A DNA stretch of 12,898 nucleotides from assembly GCA_030017655.1 (NCBI GenBank), contig JASEIM010000032.1, positions 1-12,898 of the forward strand. Direction: 5' to 3'. Shown here in pieces: positions 12,881-12,898 of this stretch (positions within the stretch are counted from its first letter, which is position 1; each line of letters opens with the position of its first letter). The notes beneath the pieces are model-generated. The model worked only from the letters and a program-made list of their open reading frames with translations. It was not told where the DNA came from and made no database searches. A program made the position numbers and the translations under genes. This stretch comes from Methanobacterium sp. Its GTDB lineage: Archaea > Methanobacteriota > Methanobacteria > Methanobacteriales > Methanobacteriaceae.

Positions 12881-12898
12881 TAAATTTACTTGAATTTT

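Noticed and set aside
1..12898. CRISPR array, tRNA/rRNA, transposon or integrase
   Set aside because: No regularly spaced long repeats, no tRNA-like cloverleaf noticed, no transposase or integrase motif in any frame.

Overview
This is an AT-rich window (roughly two-thirds A+T), most likely chromosomal DNA of a mesophilic methanogenic archaeon close to Methanobacterium. That assignment is inference. It rests on GGAGG/GGTGA ribosome binding sites 5-8 bases before ATG, TATA boxes of the TTTATATA type about 25 bases before plausible transcript starts, and a gene set typical of such genomes: an aldo/keto reductase with a ferredoxin-like tail, a PadR/DUF2812 pair, a small winged-helix regulator with a membrane partner, and a DUF6653 protein. 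No rRNA, tRNA, CRISPR array, insertion sequence or phage gene was recognised.

Layout. 1-278: end of a sensor histidine kinase, frameshifted at a T run. 483-1640 (+): aldo/keto reductase with two ferredoxin-type cysteine clusters. 4032-1734 (-): zinc-independent alcohol dehydrogenase/quinone reductase, membrane-anchored methyltransferase, and a flavodoxin-like protein that probably has its own promoter. 5004-4151 (-): padR and a DUF2812 membrane protein overlapping by ATGA, behind a promoter with a strong palindromic operator. 5087-5467: no gene, but traces of a decayed copy of part of the next gene. 6352-5468 (-): repeat-containing multi-pass membrane protein with a perfect 8+8 inverted repeat upstream. 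7321-6662 (-): winged-helix regulator and small membrane protein. 8233-7490 (-) and 8335-8838 (+): divergent surface-anchored alpha/beta hydrolase and DUF6653 protein. 8927-9367 (+): cytosine deaminase of the yeast FCY1 type. 9419-10422 (+): wreck of a squalene-cyclase-like (QW-repeat) gene with five frameshifts and a nonsense codon. 10453-10914 (+): GNAT acetyltransferase. 12776-10951 (-): MacB/FtsX-type ABC permease and its ATPase, behind a leader packed with TTCA/TGAA half-sites.

How it fits together. This is an accessory mix of redox enzymes (reductase, dehydrogenase, flavodoxin), envelope functions (ABC exporter, surface hydrolase, several small membrane proteins) and short regulator-plus-membrane-protein operons suggestive of envelope or small-molecule stress sensing. 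Two decayed genes and a possible third remnant mark it as a region in flux. I did not find a clear new defence or mobile system. The most distinctive signals are the operator architectures at padR and the ABC operon, the regulator/membrane-protein pairs, and the gene decay between 9.4 and 10.4 kb.
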